A DNA stretch of 64,000 bases from Enoplosus armatus (lineage: Eukaryota > Chordata > Actinopteri > Centrarchiformes > Enoplosidae): the NCBI RefSeq assembly GCF_043641665.1, contig NC_092199.1, positions 15,928,649 through 15,992,648 on the forward strand, written 5' to 3'. The position numbers and the translations under genes are program-made. Positions 10,911 to 22,390 of this stretch are shown in pieces. The notes under the pieces were generated by a model. The model searched no databases. It was not told the origin of the DNA and saw only the letters and a list, made by a program, of their open reading frames with translations. The stretch's first letter is position 1; each line of letters starts with the position of its first letter.

Positions 10911-12654
10911 CCCTCCCTCTCCCTCTTCAGTTACCTTTTATTTATTCCACCAAAAGTAAAAAGTAAACCCGCCAACATCATGTACAAGGTTTATATTAAC
11001 GCTAAACATGGAATAGTACGTATCATGTCATTTTTTTCCGGCCGATCATGTATAAATCTCCTGAGCGGCCTCGGAGCAGAGCGTTTCATCAAGCTTTATT
11101 TAGATGTGTCACATTCAGACCTGCAGAGGAGCGCTGGTCTACCCTGATTACCAAAAATAAACAGCGGGGGGAGAAAAAGTCTGACTCATTTGTCATTGCA
11201 TCATATTGACCGGCGTTTGATGTTCTGAGGTTTGCGGATGTGAGTGAGGATTTTCCTCCGCCTTACTCAGCATCTGTACTGTAGATCCACGCCTGTCACG
11301 TCTGTCTGAGGCATATCGAACATTCAACACAATGAGGGCTGTCGATAACCAGGCAAGCCTGTAAAGGTTCCTTAGAGATTTTTAGAGAGCATTATATAAT
11401 TTCCCACATGTTTTCCCTGCATTTTTTTTTCATCTCACGTTCTCTTTCTTCAGTCATTTGTTTCGTTGACATCAGTCTTTAGTGCTTGTTGTTTGTAGTT
11501 GGTTATTGTGAGATGGGTCGCACTCCCGCTACCACTGTGACAATTTTATGGAATATTCACTCGAGAGAAGCGCCGCAAGCGTCTTAATCCTTCAGCGATG
11601 CAGCCTGCGAGTACGCGGAAAAACACCCTTCGTCCTTCATATCGTCAAACTCTTCAAGCTGCCACTGTTTTTTCTAGCCGTGAAACCACTTCCTCTTGCA
11701 CGCCAGATGTGAAAGAAACATGTGGATCTCGCCGTAAAGGTCCTGGCACGTCCGAATAAAGCATAAAGTTAGGGACATTAGCGTAAAAGATGCCTACGTC
11801 TGGATGATGAAAAGCCCTCACTTTTACAGCGTGATGAAGCCCAGCAATGTTGCATATTCAATGCCTGAAAAAGTTGTTGTGTTCACAGGAAATTCAAACC
11901 ATTTCACATATGAAAAACACAGTTTTTGCTGTGTCGCATTCCCAGTATTTATAGCTATTAGATGTCGGCAGATTGCGGCTGTAATGACTGTTTGAGAAAG
12001 CATCATCTGGTACTATTTGTCAGCATGTGCATGGTTTCTTATCAAAGACACGGATCATGCACACGCCACGATATGGGTCACCAGTGGACCATGTGAACAG
12101 TTGGGCAAACATAGTGCAATACAAATCACCGATTGGGACGACATTACAATTGTTAAGACACTTGTCGTATGTCTTGTATATATGTCTTTGTTGATCTGAA
12201 CAAGTCTGGGTTATGCTGCCATTGTTTTCTGTTTTCTTTTTTCTAAAAAACATTTTCCACTTTCTTTTGACCTGATAGCATCTAATTCTATGTGATTTCT
12301 TGAACCAATGCATTTGAATCCAGACCTAAACACAAACAAATCACCCGCTGACCTCGAGCTATTCCTTGAGACATGCACATAATTCACAGTTGACCTTTGG
12401 GGTTAACCTCGGACCCTACGAGCATTTGTCTAAGTCCTCTCTTCAGTTAGGATCAGGATCGAAGCTACATTCAGCTACATTCAGCTAAATGCTTTAATGC
12501 GAGTGTACAACACAATGCCTGCAGCCACACGGAGACTGAGAGTTATATAAAAACACTCCTTTTCAACAATATGATTTATTTCCTCGACCATAACAGATAC
12601 TGTATATGTTATCTTTAAGGCAGGATCTGGATGACAGGCTTTCCTTTTACCACG
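10909..12654. other. Non-coding stretch, scattered homeodomain-like motifs
   Basis: No gene recognised. A short direct repeat (ACATTCAGCT, 2.5 units) sits at about 12468-12490. The 11040-11130 part (GAGCGGCCTCGGAGCAG, then CATCAAGCTTTATTTAG) is repeat-free and could be a regulatory element, with no specific evidence. Confidence 0.45.
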
Positions 12655-12730
12655 GGTGGGCGGATTAATTAATTAGCATCATTAGACTCCTGACAGTGAA
12701 ATGAGCCTCATTAAAGAGAATTACATGAAA
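12655..12730. promoter_or_regulatory. Candidate enhancer block (homeodomain cluster)
   Basis: GCGGATTAATTAATTAGC (12660-12677) packs overlapping TAAT/ATTA homeodomain cores. CATTAGACTC and CTCATTAAAGAGAATTA follow within 50 bp. It is repeat-free and bounded by a GT/G-rich tract. The pattern is typical of vertebrate conserved non-coding elements; conservation is not tested. Confidence 0.35.
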
Positions 12731-12776
12731 CACACACCAGCCAGTGCAGGCGAGGAGAGGGGGAGTGTGTGTGTGT

Positions 12777-12795
12777 GGGTGGGTGGGTATAGGGG
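12777..12795 (+). other. G-quadruplex motif
   Basis: GGGTGGGTGGGTATAGGGG: four G runs of 3 or more with loops of 1, 1 and 4 nt, a canonical G4 pattern. It lies at the 3' side of a short GT tract. Confidence 0.6.
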
Positions 12796-12969
12796 TGTGA
12801 GGAAGGGGGTGTGGGATAAAAGGCAGAGAGAGAAGTAAAGAAACGGAATGATACAAACATGCAAAGTACAATAGCATCATTGGTGATTCTGTTGTTGTGA
12901 TTCAAACAACTGGGCTGATTTAATGAGCCTGTCTCGTTATAGCTGCAGTCGACTCCCCATGGGGGTTTT

Positions 12970-12983
12970 GCCCCCTCTTGTGG
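12970..12983 (-). promoter_or_regulatory. Possible CTCF site
   Basis: On the minus strand it reads CCACAAGAGGGGGC, close to the CTCF core CCASYAGRKGGC with one or two mismatches. Single-motif evidence only. Confidence 0.2.
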
Positions 12984-13900
12984 AGCTCAGTCAAACTGTT
13001 TCGTTCAACAAGCTGGAGCTTGTCCAAGAGTGTTTCCACTGTCAAAATGCAGCCGAGTTCTCATGTTATACTGCACATTCAAAGAGCAATAGATCCAGTG
13101 ATGTGGAATCACGAGTTTAATGCGTCCAGTGTTTCAGCACAGAGCTATGCGGAGCAGTGAGAGCCCCTCCTTAGTGAGCGAATCATTGGAGTTATTCAGA
13201 GTGATTGCTGAACATCACTCCCATCACCACTTACTCACCAAAGATCAACACTCCTGTGTTTGTCTTTCCATCCTCTGCAAGTGGGACAAAACACCTAAAC
13301 ACCTTCAATCGAAGTTCAAGACGCATCTATCTGTTTGCTCCCTCTCTGTATTTACCAGTGGTCCTTATTCAAACTGGGCTTCCAATGCCGGCATAGCACC
13401 AGATGCTACCAGTCCCTGTACCAAGGCCACAGCAAGCTGGAGACTAAAGGCTTTGGAAAAGAGGTGAAAGGAGAGGAGAGGAGAAGGGGGGCAGTGAGGT
13501 GAATTAGAGAGCATGGATGAGACTTGGGGAGGGCTAATGAAAAAAAAGAAAAATACTGTTGATACAGAAAGGACAGGGGGAAAAAATCAGTTGTATCCTT
13601 GCATCTCTATAAATCAACAAGCAGAGGAAATTCAAACACCTCTGGGGGAAAGTTGGCAAAGATACAAGGAGGTGAGGAGGTGGTGGCAGAAACCTTAGTG
13701 CCAACCTTGTCTCATGCTACATGCTAACAACAACAACAACAACAAGCTCGTTGACCACAGAAACCTTGCAATCCTTGTCACCCAATCAGATTCTTGTTTC
13801 TACTACTGACGTGATTTACTTTGATGAACCATGGTTCTGCCTGATGAGTACAGAATGAATGAGTCGTTGATGTCAACCGTCCACAGCTTTTCACTTTTGT
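12984..13900. other. Non-coding stretch with (AAC)n
   Basis: Unique-looking sequence with a short (AAC)n at 13726-13745. The frames at 13120-13467 and 13513-13698 show no domain features. Confidence 0.5.
13726..13745. repeat. (AAC)n microsatellite
   Basis: About seven AAC units. Confidence 0.95.
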
Positions 13901-13919
13901 AACGTGACAGACTACAGTC

Positions 13920-14280
13920 ACCATGTTACGTCATGGGTCAGTGTAAACTAATGCCCGTGGAGCAGCAGTACGTTTTTCAGAGTGAGTCCCTGTTTTGTTT
14001 GCACCGCCAGTTGGTGGCGGTTCCACACAAAGAAGTGTAGCAATGTGCTAACAAAGGCAGCGAAGAAGAAGACTGCTAGCATGTAAACATGGATATAAAC
14101 AATGCATGGTTTGATAATAAAATATTCATAAATTCAGCTTTGTAAACGTCTCATGAGGACGGAAACGCAGTAAACACTTTCCTTCGACCTGAAGGATACC
14201 CATCATGCATTTTGGTCAGAAAAAACTGAATGTAAACATAACTTGTGTTTGACAACTCCACAGGGCGCCTTTAATTTTAA
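13920..14280. mobile_element. Possible dispersed repeat
   Basis: It contains ACCGCCAGTTGGTGGCGGT (14003-14021, a 7-bp hairpin with a 5-nt loop) and GGCAGCGAAGAAGAAGACTG, then CTAGCATGTAAACATGGAT. These blocks feel familiar from teleost interspersed repeats, but I see no termini or target duplication. Confidence 0.25.
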
Positions 14281-15654
14281 ATTAATGCTTGCCAAATTAT
14301 GTAAACCCTTTAAAAATACTATATGTGACAGAAAAAAAAACACAGCAGCAGAAATAATTAATTTGGGCCACATTAAAGCAGCCGTCCACTACATAGATGA
14401 AATGGTGGAATGCTAAATTTGCTTAGAACAGAGCACACCAGAGTAAATTTCCCCCCAAGTGCAATGCAACATCTGTTTTTTCGGTTTGCATGGACCCTTA
14501 TTGCAGCCAAAACACACACTTTCTTTTGTATTTAATATTAAACTCAAAGTTGATGAACTGTATCAAACCCTAATCCTAAATCAGAGCCCTCCCTACTTGA
14601 CTTCATCACGAAACATAGTCAACATCGGGGCTCACAATCATCCTTCACCAATCCCCAGTTCTACAAGTCATTTGGCTGCATGGGGAACAGTGGAACACAC
14701 TCCGTCACACACATGCACACTCAGAGGGGGCGTTGTAATTGTGCAGGGGGCCTTAATTGCATCTGATAATTGGTGGCTGTTTTAAGAAAATCTGCCCAGC
14801 TATCAGTCACCTAAATGGGGCGACGGAGGGGCCCAGTCTCACGCTCTCACGTCTGAGCAGAGGTAAAAGGGGGTGGCGGGGGGGTATGTTTTTTAAGATC
14901 CGCAGGAGTGCCGTTGGGGTCTCGTGGCTTTAACCCAGCCCGCTTCCCTGGTGGTCGGCCAAGAGCAATGGCGCGGCCTCTCGTGGGGAAGCGGATGACT
15001 CAGTGCGAGAGTGTGTGTTCCTGCGCGCTGACTCCATTCATTTTGCTCTAAACACACTCGAGCCTCAATTCCGTTGGAGCGGCACTTGAGCAGGCACTTC
15101 AGTTCTGAGTGCTTTTGTGGAAGTGGAAAGTAATGACCGCCACTACTCCTGCTACTCCCAGCAGGGACTGACTGATAGTAGTTTTTTAAAGGCTGACACC
15201 AGTATAAGCATTCAGCTGATAAATAAACTGCGCCAAATCTCATAAAAATATCACTTGACCATAATGCCAGACATATGACTTATTGTAATGTTAATAGAGG
15301 GCTAATCTGAGCCACGACAAAAAGTATTGGACTAACTCCCATTACTCGTTCTTGCTTGAAATACAAACCCAACTCTTCACCACGGCCATTTTCCCCCTTA
15401 CTGTTCGCACATTTTGTCACTTTTTCAAAGCGAGCAAATGTACCCTTTGCTGCGCGGTGGCCACAGTGCTGAGGGCCCGATTCTCTCCAGTCTGCAGCTT
15501 TATGGCAAGTGCAATGGGACCAAAAGCAGCATGTATTTTAGCGCGACACTGCAGGTTTATTCTTTGTTTGTTTGTTTTTTATCGTCGTGATTAATTGATT
15601 GAGATATTTAAAAGATTTAACTCTGCAACATGCTTAAAAAAAGCATTTAAGGGT
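14281..15654. other. Non-coding stretch; 14.74-15.06 kb repeat-free and regulatory-looking
   Basis: GCCTTAATTGCATCTGATAA (14751-14770) combines homeodomain and octamer-like cores. The 14900-15060 part is GC-rich. No gene. The 116-codon minus-strand frame (14893-15243) lies in the GC-rich part and has no recognisable domain. Confidence 0.4.
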
Positions 15655-15800
15655 CCTGACGTCGGTGAAGTGACTCAATGGCGCCAATTAAATTCAGGCG
15701 GAAGTGGTCAGGCTATAATGGCCTGGATGCAGCGGCCTGTGGAGTGATATAATACAAATGCCTTTATCCTGGAGCGATGACACGTGTTGAGACTGTTGCC
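15655..15800. promoter_or_regulatory. Candidate enhancer block
   Basis: It begins with TGACGTCG (15658-15665, CRE-like). GGCGCCAATTAAATTCAGG follows, then GTGATATAATACAAATGCC. Repeat-free, with several homeodomain/POU-like cores. Motif evidence only. Confidence 0.22.
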
Positions 15801-16176
15801 TGGATGTTAACTGTTAGAGTGTAGTGTTAGTGTGGGCAGAGCACTGAAGAGGTGCTGGCTGGCATCAGCTGTTTCATTCATCAAAGGTGTGCAAAGATGA
15901 GCATATTGACAGTTTTCGGTGTCCTGTCACCCTACCAGCAGAAAGACAGTTATGTAACAGTATTACATCAGCTTCCCAGATGGGGCTACTTAGGACAGCT
16001 ACTACTGGAGCTGTCAAGTAGTAGTCAAGGACATGAAAGCGTTTGGAAATACTTGCTCTAACCTTATACCCTGCCAATAAAATGCAATCTCACCTACAAA
16101 ACTGAAGCCCAAATGGAAACTATCATTTTGGTTGTCAGCACCTCCACAGTTGCTTCTCTTGGCTGGCGACTGCGTC

Positions 16177-16178
<2 letters not shown>
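15801..16178. other. Non-coding stretch, nothing recognised
   Basis: Unique-looking sequence. The 67-69-codon frames on both strands are mutual shadows without domains. Confidence 0.5.

Positions 16179-16210
<32 letters not shown>
16179..16210. repeat. (TG)n microsatellite, 32 bp
   Basis: 16 TG units. A short (GGC)n at 16252-16266 follows. Confidence 0.98.
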
Positions 16211-16212
<2 letters not shown>

Positions 16213-16800
16213 GTACCTCGTGAGCGTGGCTCTCGCTGGCTGACCAGTGGTGGCGGCGGCGGCGGCAGCGGAGGCTGGGAGACGGGGTCCGCCGCCACAT
16301 GTGGAACATCACAGTCACCGTACACGGTAGTCAGCCGTGGAGCCGGAGAGTCGCTGTCTTCTGCTCCCACAGGAACCAAACCTGGAGCGGAGAACTGGGA
16401 TCTCACTGTGAGGGCCATGACTTCATGTTTTGCTCACCTCCTCCGCCTCCTCTTTCTGGTTCTCATTGACTCCATGTTCTATGACAACATCGCTCTTTCT
16501 CTCTCTAGCTTATGTGCACAGAGAAGCACAGGCCAGCTTTTTGGCCACACTCCAGTTAAGGTCTTATTTGTAGTGTCTGTCCGCTGTGCTGTTTGATAAT
16601 TGTGATTTATTGTGCATATATGACCGACAGCAAAGCAAAATTAAGCCATTTTGATGCCAGAGCAACACAGTTAAAATGTAATATAGCAGTAATGATCACC
16701 TTAACCAGGTTTAAGTGGCTCCCACCTCCTCCTCCTCTCCCTTTGTCCGTTTCATTCTTCTCTGTCACAACCCCCCATCCCCTCCCTCTTTTTTTATGTA
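16211..16800. other. Non-coding stretch, GC-rich then pyrimidine-rich
   Basis: GGC triplets (16252-16266) lie in a GC-rich patch to about 16420. After that the sequence is pyrimidine-rich. The 154-codon plus-strand frame (16132-16596) begins in the TG/GGC repeats and is not credible as a gene. Confidence 0.5.
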
Positions 16801-16831
16801 CCCCCCCCCCCCCCCCCCCCCTCTCTCTCTG
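16801..16831. repeat. Poly-C (21 bp) followed by (CT)n
   Basis: A C run at 16801-16821, then CT units to about 16831. Confidence 0.98.
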
Positions 16832-17034
16832 TGGAGCAGGTGACAGAGTGTAAGGCAGGTTATCCAAGGAGCTGGGGTCCAAAGTGACGGCATTAGTCAT
16901 CTGAAGGTAAACAAACTGCAACTAATCTGGGGACTGTTGACCAGTAAATGTCCCCACAGCGGAAACATACGTGTGTGCGTCATAACTGCGGTGAGAACAC
17001 CTCCACCCTCGCCCCCTCCCTCCCTACAACTCCC

Positions 17035-17240
17035 TGCAGTTCCACTAGTTTGGCTAATTTCAAAATGAATCGCAGCACCTCAGGAGTAATTAATGACCTA
17101 AATAATCGACTTGGTGACTGAAATGGCCTCGCCAATGCCCCCCCTCCGCCCTAATTCCACCTCTATGCCCCATCTGGAAACTCTAGCCAGGAATATGTAA
17201 ATGGCAATTAATTGGAGAGCCCAATTCCTGCTTTTTTCAA
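17035..17240. promoter_or_regulatory. Strongest candidate conserved non-coding element
   Basis: Repeat-free and dense in homeodomain cores. TAATTAATG lies at 17087-17095, followed by ACCTAAATAATCGAC. The perfect 10-bp palindrome CAATTAATTG is at 17205-17214, preceded by GGAATATGTAAATGG, which overlaps TEAD-like GGAATAT and POU-like TATGTAAAT. CCCAATTCCTGC and TCAAAAATATTTTG follow. This is the composition of deeply conserved vertebrate developmental enhancers. The target gene is unknown. Confidence 0.4.
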
Positions 17241-17791
17241 AAATATTTTGAGTGAAAACACAGACGCAGTCGTGAGCGCGAGGCTAGCGTCTCCCAGGCG
17301 CGGCGCCAGATCCCCGATGCCGACTGACTAAACGATGCCGTCGTCGGTCAGCTCGGAGAATAATTCCACCTCATTACGCGGCAGGCGAGGCAGGTAGACG
17401 CAGGAATTCTTTCCAGGGAGCGACCTGGGAAAATGAAGCATTAAAAAAAACAACGTGCAGCCCCGCAACGGTCGCTCCTTCTGGAATTCATAGTCCGATG
17501 TCTGCTTTGGTCAGGTACCAGCAAGACCGCTTCGCCTCAAAAGCGCCCACCTGCTCGTTGCAGGATAATTCAAGAATATGATACACCTCCGCATAGAACC
17601 AACGCGACACATAATAACGCACATACACCCGCACTCCGTCTCCAGTCCGCCATATTTCACCTTTCTTATTTACCTTCTCTGCCTCTCTCCCCAAAGATTT
17701 ATAACGTGGCAGGTACAGTTTAGTATGTGAGCAGTGAGCTGTGCAAACCACGTCATGACAACTCACGCACTGCCACACGCTAAAGCAGCAT

Positions 17792-17800
<9 letters not shown>
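17241..17800. other. Non-coding stretch, CpG-containing
   Basis: 17270-17490 has several CpGs (GCGCGAGGC, GGCGCGGCGCC, GATGCCGTCGTCGG) and may belong to the adjoining regulatory block. The 96-codon minus-strand frame (17488-17778) has no recognised domain. Confidence 0.4.

Positions 17801-17825
<25 letters not shown>
17801..17825. repeat. (CA)n microsatellite
   Basis: A pure CA array after a short CT run. Confidence 0.98.
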
Positions 17826-17911
17826 GTGTTGCTGACCAATCAGAGTTCAGAGGGGGTGCCGAGTAATGTAGAGCGGCCCTCGGTGCCACACAGGGCTGGG
17901 GAATGTGCTCC

Positions 17912-17913
<2 letters not shown>

Positions 17914-17943
<30 letters not shown>
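17914..17943. repeat. (TG)n microsatellite
   Basis: 15 TG units. Confidence 0.98.
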
Positions 17944-17946
<3 letters not shown>

Positions 17947-19004
17947 GCGTATAGCACCTTATGTGTGTTGGAGTGTGAGCGTGCATGTGTGTCTTGTGCA
18001 TTTGCATGCGGTGGCATTGGTTAGTAAAGTGGGGGTGACATTGGCATCTTTGACTTCTCTTCCTCTTCTTCTCCTCTCCTTTTCAATTCTCCACTGTTCA
18101 AGTTCACACACACACAATTTGTAACATGTAAAAATGTAAGTAGAGGCAGATTGTTTTTCCGTCACTTGTATTTTGGATTTATCCATGATGAAGGGGAATA
18201 ACTATGACTTACAGCCTCAACAAGAACATTTCAAGGCTGCAGTGTGTTTATTGATTATTTACTTTCATGGAACCTACACGTTTTGTATGCACCAGCTGGA
18301 GATATGGACTTCAAGTTAAAAACCGACCCAGTCAATGTCTTAAAACATGACAACAACAAAAAAAACCCACAAACACCATCTTGACAAACCTGCCTGCATT
18401 AATAATTCAACAGGGTAAACACATGAAGCAGTGTATTTGCAGTAGCTAGCTGCTTTAAACTTGTCCATGACATCACTGAAGACCTGCTGGCATCATGGCG
18501 TCATGGCCTGAACTGACACGCATGACATAAACACTGTGTGCGGTCTCAGCTAGTTGTAGGTAAATACACAGCTGAGGTGGGAAGAAGGTACAGGACATGG
18601 AAACCTTTTCTGTTTTGAAATACTTCTCACATTTCCAAATGCATCAGCCATTGTGACATATCTGTCAATTCTATTTTCAGAAACATTCATTTCAGACGGC
18701 GCAGAAGAGCCGAAAAAGTGTGTGTTTTGACAATGGGATGTGATATGGATTTTCAATATCCTCTGGCGTGACCTCAGGAAAAGTGTAAGATGCTCTGATG
18801 TGATAAAAGTTGAGGTAGAGACTGTGAAGCATGTCCGTCTCTCCCGTCGTGCCTGTACAACAAAACTACTGTAAAATCCATATGGAAGCACTATGCTGCA
18901 GCAAAACATCCCATAAACCTGCCTATGTTTCATATTTTTCCATCATCTCACACCCACACACACAACCCGTACCGCATCCCCGGGTATCCCCTCTGAGATG
19001 AAAT
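17944..19004. other. Non-coding stretch, nothing recognised
   Basis: AT-rich, with an A/AAC run near 18351-18365. A 127-codon minus-strand frame (18550-18933) is within chance length and shows no domains. Confidence 0.5.
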
Positions 19005-19120
19005 CAATAGCTGCCTGGATTGATAAAAGACACCTAATTCAATTTATGAATTTGATCAGGCAATGTAATAAAATAGTAGCTCTCGCTCGTTGAAACCTAA
19101 TTGCGTTTCATGCTCTTGCG
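19005..19120. promoter_or_regulatory. Candidate enhancer block
   Basis: GCCTGGATTGATAAAAGACA, CACCTAATTCAATTTATGAA and GAAACCTAATTGCG place several homeodomain and GATA/HOX-PBX-like cores (TGATAAA, TTTATGA) within 100 bp of repeat-free sequence. Inferred from motif density. Confidence 0.27.
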
Positions 19121-19239
19121 CCTTCTCTCAAATCATCTGTGTTTGGGTTTCAACCTCCGAGCAGTCCGCTGAACTCGAGAAGAAACCGAGAGCGAGTTCT
19201 TGCTTGAAGAAACTCGACCCGGTCCACGAGTGGTCTCCC

Positions 19240-19242
<3 letters not shown>

Positions 19243-19270
<28 letters not shown>
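19243..19270. repeat. (AC)n microsatellite
   Basis: 14 AC units. Confidence 0.98.
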
Positions 19271-19274
<4 letters not shown>

Positions 19275-19299
19275 ACAATTTAGTAAGCGGGCCGGCTCC

Positions 19300-19400
19300 T
19301 AAAGCTTTGACAGGGCTTTTAACAGCCTGATTAAAAGGTAATTAATCACTGATTTCTGGACAAAATGCATACGGTCGATATGAATCACCCTGGGGTTGAC
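19300..19400. promoter_or_regulatory. Candidate enhancer block
   Basis: AGCTTTGACAGGGCTTTTAA, then GATTAAAAGGTAATTAATCA, combines TGACAG (TALE), TTTTAA/TTAAAA and TAATTAATC homeodomain cores. Repeat-free. Motif evidence only. Confidence 0.27.
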
Positions 19401-19867
19401 GTGTTTGGTGCAACAGCCACGGTCACACCGGGGTAAGCGATAAATATGTGGCTGAGTAAGTCAAGCAGGCAGAGTCAGGATCAAGCTGTGCCCCAGCGGA
19501 CTTGTGTTCTGCAGGGTGTGTGTTACATAGACCCCTCGGTGTCTGTATAGGCTACTGACCCGTTACTGGACCCCTCTTCTACCGCCTGCTAGCATGTAGC
19601 ACCAAGGTGCTGTGGGGTTGACTAACGCACACACTCACACACACACACACACACACGTGCCCTCCAGCCTCACTAACACACATGTACGTGTGGCCCCGCG
19701 CTCACACAGAACATCTTGTTAAAGTTTATGGCCAATTTTAGATGGAAAGAGATATCAGCATGGATTTTACTCGGTCTGCTGTTGATTGGGAGCCCCGTGC
19801 CTCCACCAACCCTACCTGCATATACAGTATCATCCAGTGGCACTCTACAATATCCATTTATTCATCT
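19401..19867. other. Non-coding stretch with a short (CA)n
   Basis: A pure CA stretch at 19636-19656 in a CA-rich context. Nothing else recognised. Confidence 0.6.
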
Positions 19868-20258
19868 TAAAGAAAAAGTTTGACATGTTGGGAAATCATA
19901 TTGGCTTTCTAGGCTAGGTCCATAAACCCTAATGTCTGTATTTTAAATATTAAGCCACAGCCAACTGCCGATTAGCTTAGCTTAGCAAAATACATTCAGA
20001 AAATTCTAAAAAAAAAAAAATGGATGCCGGGGGAAACAGCAAGCCTGGCTCTCTCTGAAGGTACTACCCATAAAATACTGTAACTGTAATGTTCATTAGT
20101 GAGCCAGGATAGCTGTTCCCACCTGCTTCCTGCTAAGCTAACCTGCTGATCGCTCTAGTTTCCTATTTACCATACTGACATGAGAATAGTGTCAATCTTC
20201 TTATCTAACTCTCAGCATAACAGCCAACAGCCGCATTTCCCCAAAGTATTAATGTCAA
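19868..20258. mobile_element. Fold-back MITE, copy 2 (decayed)
   Basis: The left end is AAAGAAAAAGTTTGACATGT, then TGGGAAATCATAT. The right end is CGCATTTCCCCAAAGTATTA. The interior has GATTAGCTTAGCTTAGC (about 19970-19986), GGGGAAACAGCAAGCCTGG, and inverted partners GAGCCAGGATAGCTG and TGCTAAGCTAACC, then CTGACATGAGAATAGTGTC. Same architecture as the copy at 95-640 but more diverged, with an internal A run (20009-20021). Confidence 0.75.
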
Positions 20259-21440
20259 GCTGGGCAGTGACGCGCTAAACGGAGTATGAAAGTGAGGCTA
20301 GTTGTTTCCTTCACTTGGCTGGAAGAGAGATACTTGATTCACAGTTAGCTAACATTAGCTAGCAGTAACTGCCTAGACGTTCCATACCTAACAATTAAGA
20401 TTGGGCAATAGAGGTAATCTTATATAACAAGACATGTACTGCTATTGTGTAATATTGATATTATGACATCCAAAATCAAGAACTTTAGTTGAAATACAAT
20501 TTATAGCTGAAATAACCAGATGAGGATGGGTGTTTTTTGGCTGATCTAGTTCATCAAATAGCTGAAAAATGTACTTTATCACACAGATTGAAGGAAAGAA
20601 ATCATGTAAATCCAATATTCCTTTCAGGCAGATCATCTTATTGGCTTACACAACAATAAGATGATATTTAACAATTACCTTGGCACAAACAGCATTTCAC
20701 AAATCTGTATATTGTCTCTTGGTGTTTTTGTCAATTGCCCAATCTTATCAATAGTGTAAGTTGAATATTAACTGATTTTGTGTGAATCCAGCCTCAGGGG
20801 TGACTGATGGCTAATGTGTTTTGATAACATCTGGTGAGAAATTCTCCCTCCATGTAGATCTTTCTCAATGAATGATTCCATATCTGACTGCAGCCACGTA
20901 ACACATACTGGCTTCTATGACCACACAAAAAAAAAAAAACAAGAAGCCGGTGCACTACACCCATCGGGAAACTGTCTGTCATGCAAGTGTATGAATCTAC
21001 GTTTCCGTCTCATCGCACACATACAGCGCATATGGGTGCAGTGCGGTGATGTTGGAGGAGACGAGATGTGACCGAGAGAGGGGAGGGGGAAAATAACAGA
21101 GGAGCAGAAAAAGAGAGAGACGGGTGGCGTCGGAAAGAAGCGAGGCCTCACCAGTCCAGTGGAAGATTTCAATTAGTCATGGAAACGGGAGTGGCCCACC
21201 CTGCAGCAGTAGTGACAGACCTCACTTGTCCTCCTGACATACATTCACAAACCTCCTTCTCCTCTGCACTACAGCTGCAAGTTCTCTACCTCTGTCCATC
21301 CTTACTCCCTCCTCCCTCCTCATCTCGATCCATCTATTTGAATCCTCCATTCCCTTACTCTCTTGTTTCTGCCCTTCCCTCCTACTTTCTCTTCATAGGC
21401 TCTTACCCTCTTTCCTTTCTCTCTCCTACCATATTCTCTC
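20259..21440. other. Non-coding stretch, nothing recognised
   Basis: AT-rich to about 21040, then purine-rich (21060-21150) and pyrimidine-rich (21240-21440). The 125-codon frame at 21068-21445 crosses both biased tracts and is not credible. Confidence 0.5.
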
Positions 21441-21454
21441 AGTGACAGCTGAGC

Positions 21455-21740
21455 TTTGACAGCTTTATACATTTCATTTTACTCCGCCACAGCGAGAGAA
21501 CAGCCGGGCATCGGGGGCCTTGTTCAAACAAACAGGAGGCCGTGTGGTTCGCCGAGGGTGGCGACACGCCATAACAAACCACCGGCTCCTGGCCGTCGCA
21601 GGCACATGGTGCGTAGGGCCCCACTACGGCGAGCGGGGGCCAAACGGGACCTGCCGCTCCGGTTTCCATGACAACCAGACAGCAACATTAGCCGCGGTGA
21701 GGTGCGGAGTGACGGCAGATGGGAGCTGATGTATTGAACC
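21455..21740. promoter_or_regulatory. GC-rich block with a consensus RFX X-box
   Basis: GTTTCCATGACAAC at 21662-21675 matches the X-box consensus GTHNYYATRRNAAC at every constrained position. X-boxes bind RFX factors and drive ciliary genes in animals. The surrounding sequence is CpG-containing and repeat-free, and the CGAGCGGGGGCC-type segments could be a promoter or enhancer. Frames on both strands here are mutual shadows without domains. Confidence 0.35.
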
Positions 21741-22149
21741 ACCTGCTTGGACTGTTTGACGTGTACGAGATGGAATCACAAGAACAAAACCGGGAAGGGG
21801 AATGTCTATTTTGGTCCGAAAAATAACATGGAAGGCAAATATTAAACGAATGAGGAGCAAAATAAGAAAAGAGACAAAAGACGAAGAAATAGTGTTATGA
21901 TAGGCTGCAGGGAGAGGTGTGTGCGGTCTTTAAAAACCTACAGTAATGGTATGAGTCAGGATGTGTCAAGGCTCAAGTCAAATACATCAGCAGTATGAAC
22001 AAACAGCTGCAAAGCACTTAATCGGAAAAAACAGACACAGATTCGGGGTCTGCTGTGTGGTTCAGAGGAATCATTTGGGGGGCCCTGAGCTGGACAAAGG
22101 CCCTCAAACATGCCATGGATTATTGTGTCAGACTGGAGCTAGGGGATGA
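21741..22149. other. Non-coding stretch, nothing recognised
   Basis: Purine-rich in part (21840-21890). No gene or repeat family recognised. Confidence 0.5.
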
Positions 22150-22390
22150 TTGCTTAGTATCAAAACTAGGAGCAGGGGGGAACAGCTAGCCTGGCTCCTA
22201 AATTTGAAATGCTAAAACCTCTAAAGCTCACTAATTGACATGTTGTTCCTCATTTGTTTAATCCATAAACAGTGAAATGTAAAAACCAAGATTTGTGATT
22301 TTAGGGGGGTGACATACTGGAACAGTGTTTTGGCTAATTGCTAGGCTAACCGCATCCTGTCCAGCTCTGTACTTACGCCGCATTGATGTC
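22150..22390. mobile_element. Fold-back MITE, copy 3 (partial)
   Basis: It retains GAACAGCTAGCCTGGCTCCT (22180-22199), CTCTAAAGCTCACTAATTGA, TTGTTTAATCCATAAACAGT, GTGATTTTAGGGGGGTGACA and GGCTAATTGCTAGGCTAACC. These are interior blocks of the same family as the copies at 95-640 and 19868-20258. Both terminal repeats are missing. Confidence 0.7.
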
